A stretch of 20,484 nucleotides of DNA from Muribaculaceae bacterium (GTDB taxonomy: Bacteria; Pseudomonadota; Alphaproteobacteria; Rs-D84), in the NCBI GenBank assembly GCA_023665245.1, contig JAMPEH010000031.1:1-20484 (forward strand), in the 5' to 3' direction. Within the stretch, counting starts at the first letter, position 1. The number at the start of each line of letters is the position of its first letter. Below are positions 19,342 to 20,484 of the stretch, piece after piece. The translations under genes were made by a program, and so were the position numbers. The notes under the pieces are model-generated. The model was given only the letters and a program-made list of their open reading frames with translations. It ran no database searches and was not told the origin of the DNA.

Positions 19342-19772
19342 CTCTTCTCTATGCTTATGGCGGCGGTGCCGTCGCCGGTTATCGTCACTGAGCCGCCAGC
19401 CTTTGTGACGGTGACGGTGGCATACCTCCTTGCGTCTACCGTCACGTGTGCTCCGTGCATCGCCATGACATGATAGAGACGGTCAGTGCCGGAGAGGGAG
19501 AGTGTCAGCTCCGTGTCGCCAACGGCAATGCAATCAATGTTGGAGACAAGGCACTTCCCTCGGTCGAGGAACACTCCGCGCACCTTCGCCACGGCCTCAG
19601 CGTTCTCGCGGAACGTTGCGAGGTCGGGATAGCAGGTGTGCAGCGCAAACTCCCTCCCCTGCGGAGAGAGGAGCGTCGCGATGGCAGACGGCATATCAGT
19701 TATCTTGTGTGCAACGTCACAAGCCTTGTAGCGTTGTGCGGTCTCCAGTATCTTCTCTATATCCTTTGTCAT
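19338..19772 (-). CDS. Conserved prophage protein between tape measure and tail tip
   Basis: 144 residues. The first 50 are helical with a Cys/His-containing start (RYKACDVAHKITDM) and LLSPQGREFALHTCYPDLATFR; the C-terminal 90 are beta-type (VFLDRGKCLVSNIDCIAVGD, then HVMAMHGAHVTVDARRYATV, then GGSVTITGDGTAAISIE), like a small beta-helix or solenoid of repeated short strands. Proteins with SPQGREF and an MHGA-x-V-x-A-x-Y-A-x-V core are frequent at this exact locus in Bacteroidales prophages, without known function. It overlaps its neighbours on both sides by ATGA. A structural role at the tail tip is likely by position only. Confidence 0.75.
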   Translation of the reverse strand: MTKDIEKILETAQRYKACDVAHKITDMPSAIATLLSPQGREFALHTCYPDLATFRENAEAVAKVRGVFLDRGKCLVSNIDCIAVGDTELTLSLSGTDRLYHVMAMHGAHVTVDARRYATVTVTKAGGSVTITGDGTAAISIEKR

Positions 19773-20484
19773 AGCTTGCGGTCTATTGTGTTGTTGAGCG
19801 TGGCCAGTCGCTCGTCAACGGTGTTCAGTATCTTCGTGTATTTGGCGATGTCCTCCAGATAGCCGGTCTGTAGGAACATCATGTCCTTTATGGCAAGCAG
19901 CGTCGGGTCGCTGCTGTCAGTGGCGGTAAGCGCGTTCATGCCGCGAATGGTGGCGAGTATCTGTGCAGCAAGATTGTTCTGAGTCTGCTGGAGGTCATTG
20001 TTGATAACCTGTAACTCGGTTAATGCCGTGAAGCGTCCGTTCAGTTCGTCGGCTTGGTCTTGGCTAAAAGAATCCCATCCTCCTTTAGAAGCCTCCTGCG
20101 AGTAAGCACCGCCGCCGACAATCTCGTTTATGGCGTTGCGGTCGGCTATCCCTTGGTTGATGATGGACTCATACCTCTGACGCAAAGAGTCGCGTTCCTC
20201 GTCCGTGAGGGTCTGGTCGTGCATCGCCTCCGCAAACTCGTCGTACCATTCCTTTAGCATCGCGTCATACTTGTTGTCCATAAGGTTGTTCACCCATGCG
20301 TTGCGGAGCATTTCAGTGAATGACTCAATGAAATCAGATGAGTCTGCCTCCATGTCGAGGAGCTGGCTCTTGAAATTGTCGCGCACGGAGTCAAAACTGA
20401 TGTCGGTGAGTTCCTCTTTCAGCTCGTCAAGGTCTTTGTAGCGGTCAAGAATCATCTTGTACTGCTCCTCTTCTTTTGCCGCTA
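19769..20484 (-). CDS. Tape measure protein, C-terminal end (partial)
   Basis: The frame is open to the window edge (238 residues visible), and an internal Met at 20455 is not a credible start because AAKEEEQYK continues upstream in frame. The visible part is almost wholly helical: DRYKDLDELKEEL, a run around YDEFAEAMHDQTLTDEERDS, then GGWDSFSQDQADELNGRFTA, and a closing coiled coil (ERLATLNNTIDRKL). The GGWxSxSQDxxxELNGRFTAL block is typical of the end of tape measure proteins in Bacteroidota phages. The protein sets tail length and helps DNA entry. Its stop overlaps the next gene's start (ATGA 19769-19772), placing it at the head of the tail-tip operon in this window. Confidence 0.85.
   Translation of the reverse strand, partial: AAKEEEQYKMILDRYKDLDELKEELTDISFDSVRDNFKSQLLDMEADSSDFIESFTEMLRNAWVNNLMDNKYDAMLKEWYDEFAEAMHDQTLTDEERDSLRQRYESIINQGIADRNAINEIVGGGAYSQEASKGGWDSFSQDQADELNGRFTALTELQVINNDLQQTQNNLAAQILATIRGMNALTATDSSDPTLLAIKDMMFLQTGYLEDIAKYTKILNTVDERLATLNNTIDRKL

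Noticed and set aside
19769..20455. Separate 228-residue gene starting at 20455
   Set aside because: The frame continues upstream to the window edge with helical sequence; no ribosome-binding context; it is the end of the tape measure gene.

Overview
The window is one end of an integrated, tailed (siphovirus-like) prophage in a Gram-negative gut bacterium of the order Bacteroidales. Four things point to that host: promoters of the Bacteroidota type (TTTG, a 19-20 bp spacer, TAnnTTTG), A-rich gene leaders instead of strong Shine-Dalgarno sites, a DUF5053 protein, and a tyrosine integrase of the Bacteroidota type. Genus cannot be told from the sequence. There are no tools behind these calls: homology statements come from recognising family features by eye.

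Layout, left to right. The window opens inside the 3' half of a tRNA-Pro gene (1-39), which is the probable attachment site, followed by its terminator. A short region with helically phased direct repeats leads into the integrase gene (212-1432, + strand). Everything else except one small island is on the - strand, so it reads from high to low coordinates: end of the tape measure protein (19769-20484, cut by the window edge), two small tail proteins, a 3068-residue tail hub/fibre with a self-cleaving C-terminal chaperone (9717-18923), a distal tail protein (8515-9720), three small proteins (one membrane-anchored coiled coil), an Amidase_3 endolysin (5811-6431), a probable unimolecular spanin (5228-5668), a DnaA-C-terminus-like regulator (4739-5053), and last a six-gene cassette (1556-4671) of unknown function that includes an HExxH metallopeptidase-like protein. 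The cassette converges on the integrase gene.

Two units look transcriptionally separate from the late operon. The first is a + strand island at about 6513-7068 (a 45-residue protein and a DUF5053 protein) with its own promoter, repeated operator-like sites and a strong terminator; late transcription on the - strand would run antisense through it. The second is the six-gene cassette, which has its own TAnnTTTG element next to a perfect 18-bp palindrome. A third promoter of the same type drives a predicted ~60-nt RNA between the endolysin and spanin genes.

How the genes work together: tape measure, tail-tip proteins and the giant fibre build the tail and recognise the host; endolysin plus spanin open the envelope at the end of the lytic cycle; integrase and tRNA-Pro fix the prophage in the chromosome; the cassette beside the attachment site sits where lysogenic-conversion genes are often found and is the most likely place in this window for undescribed biology.
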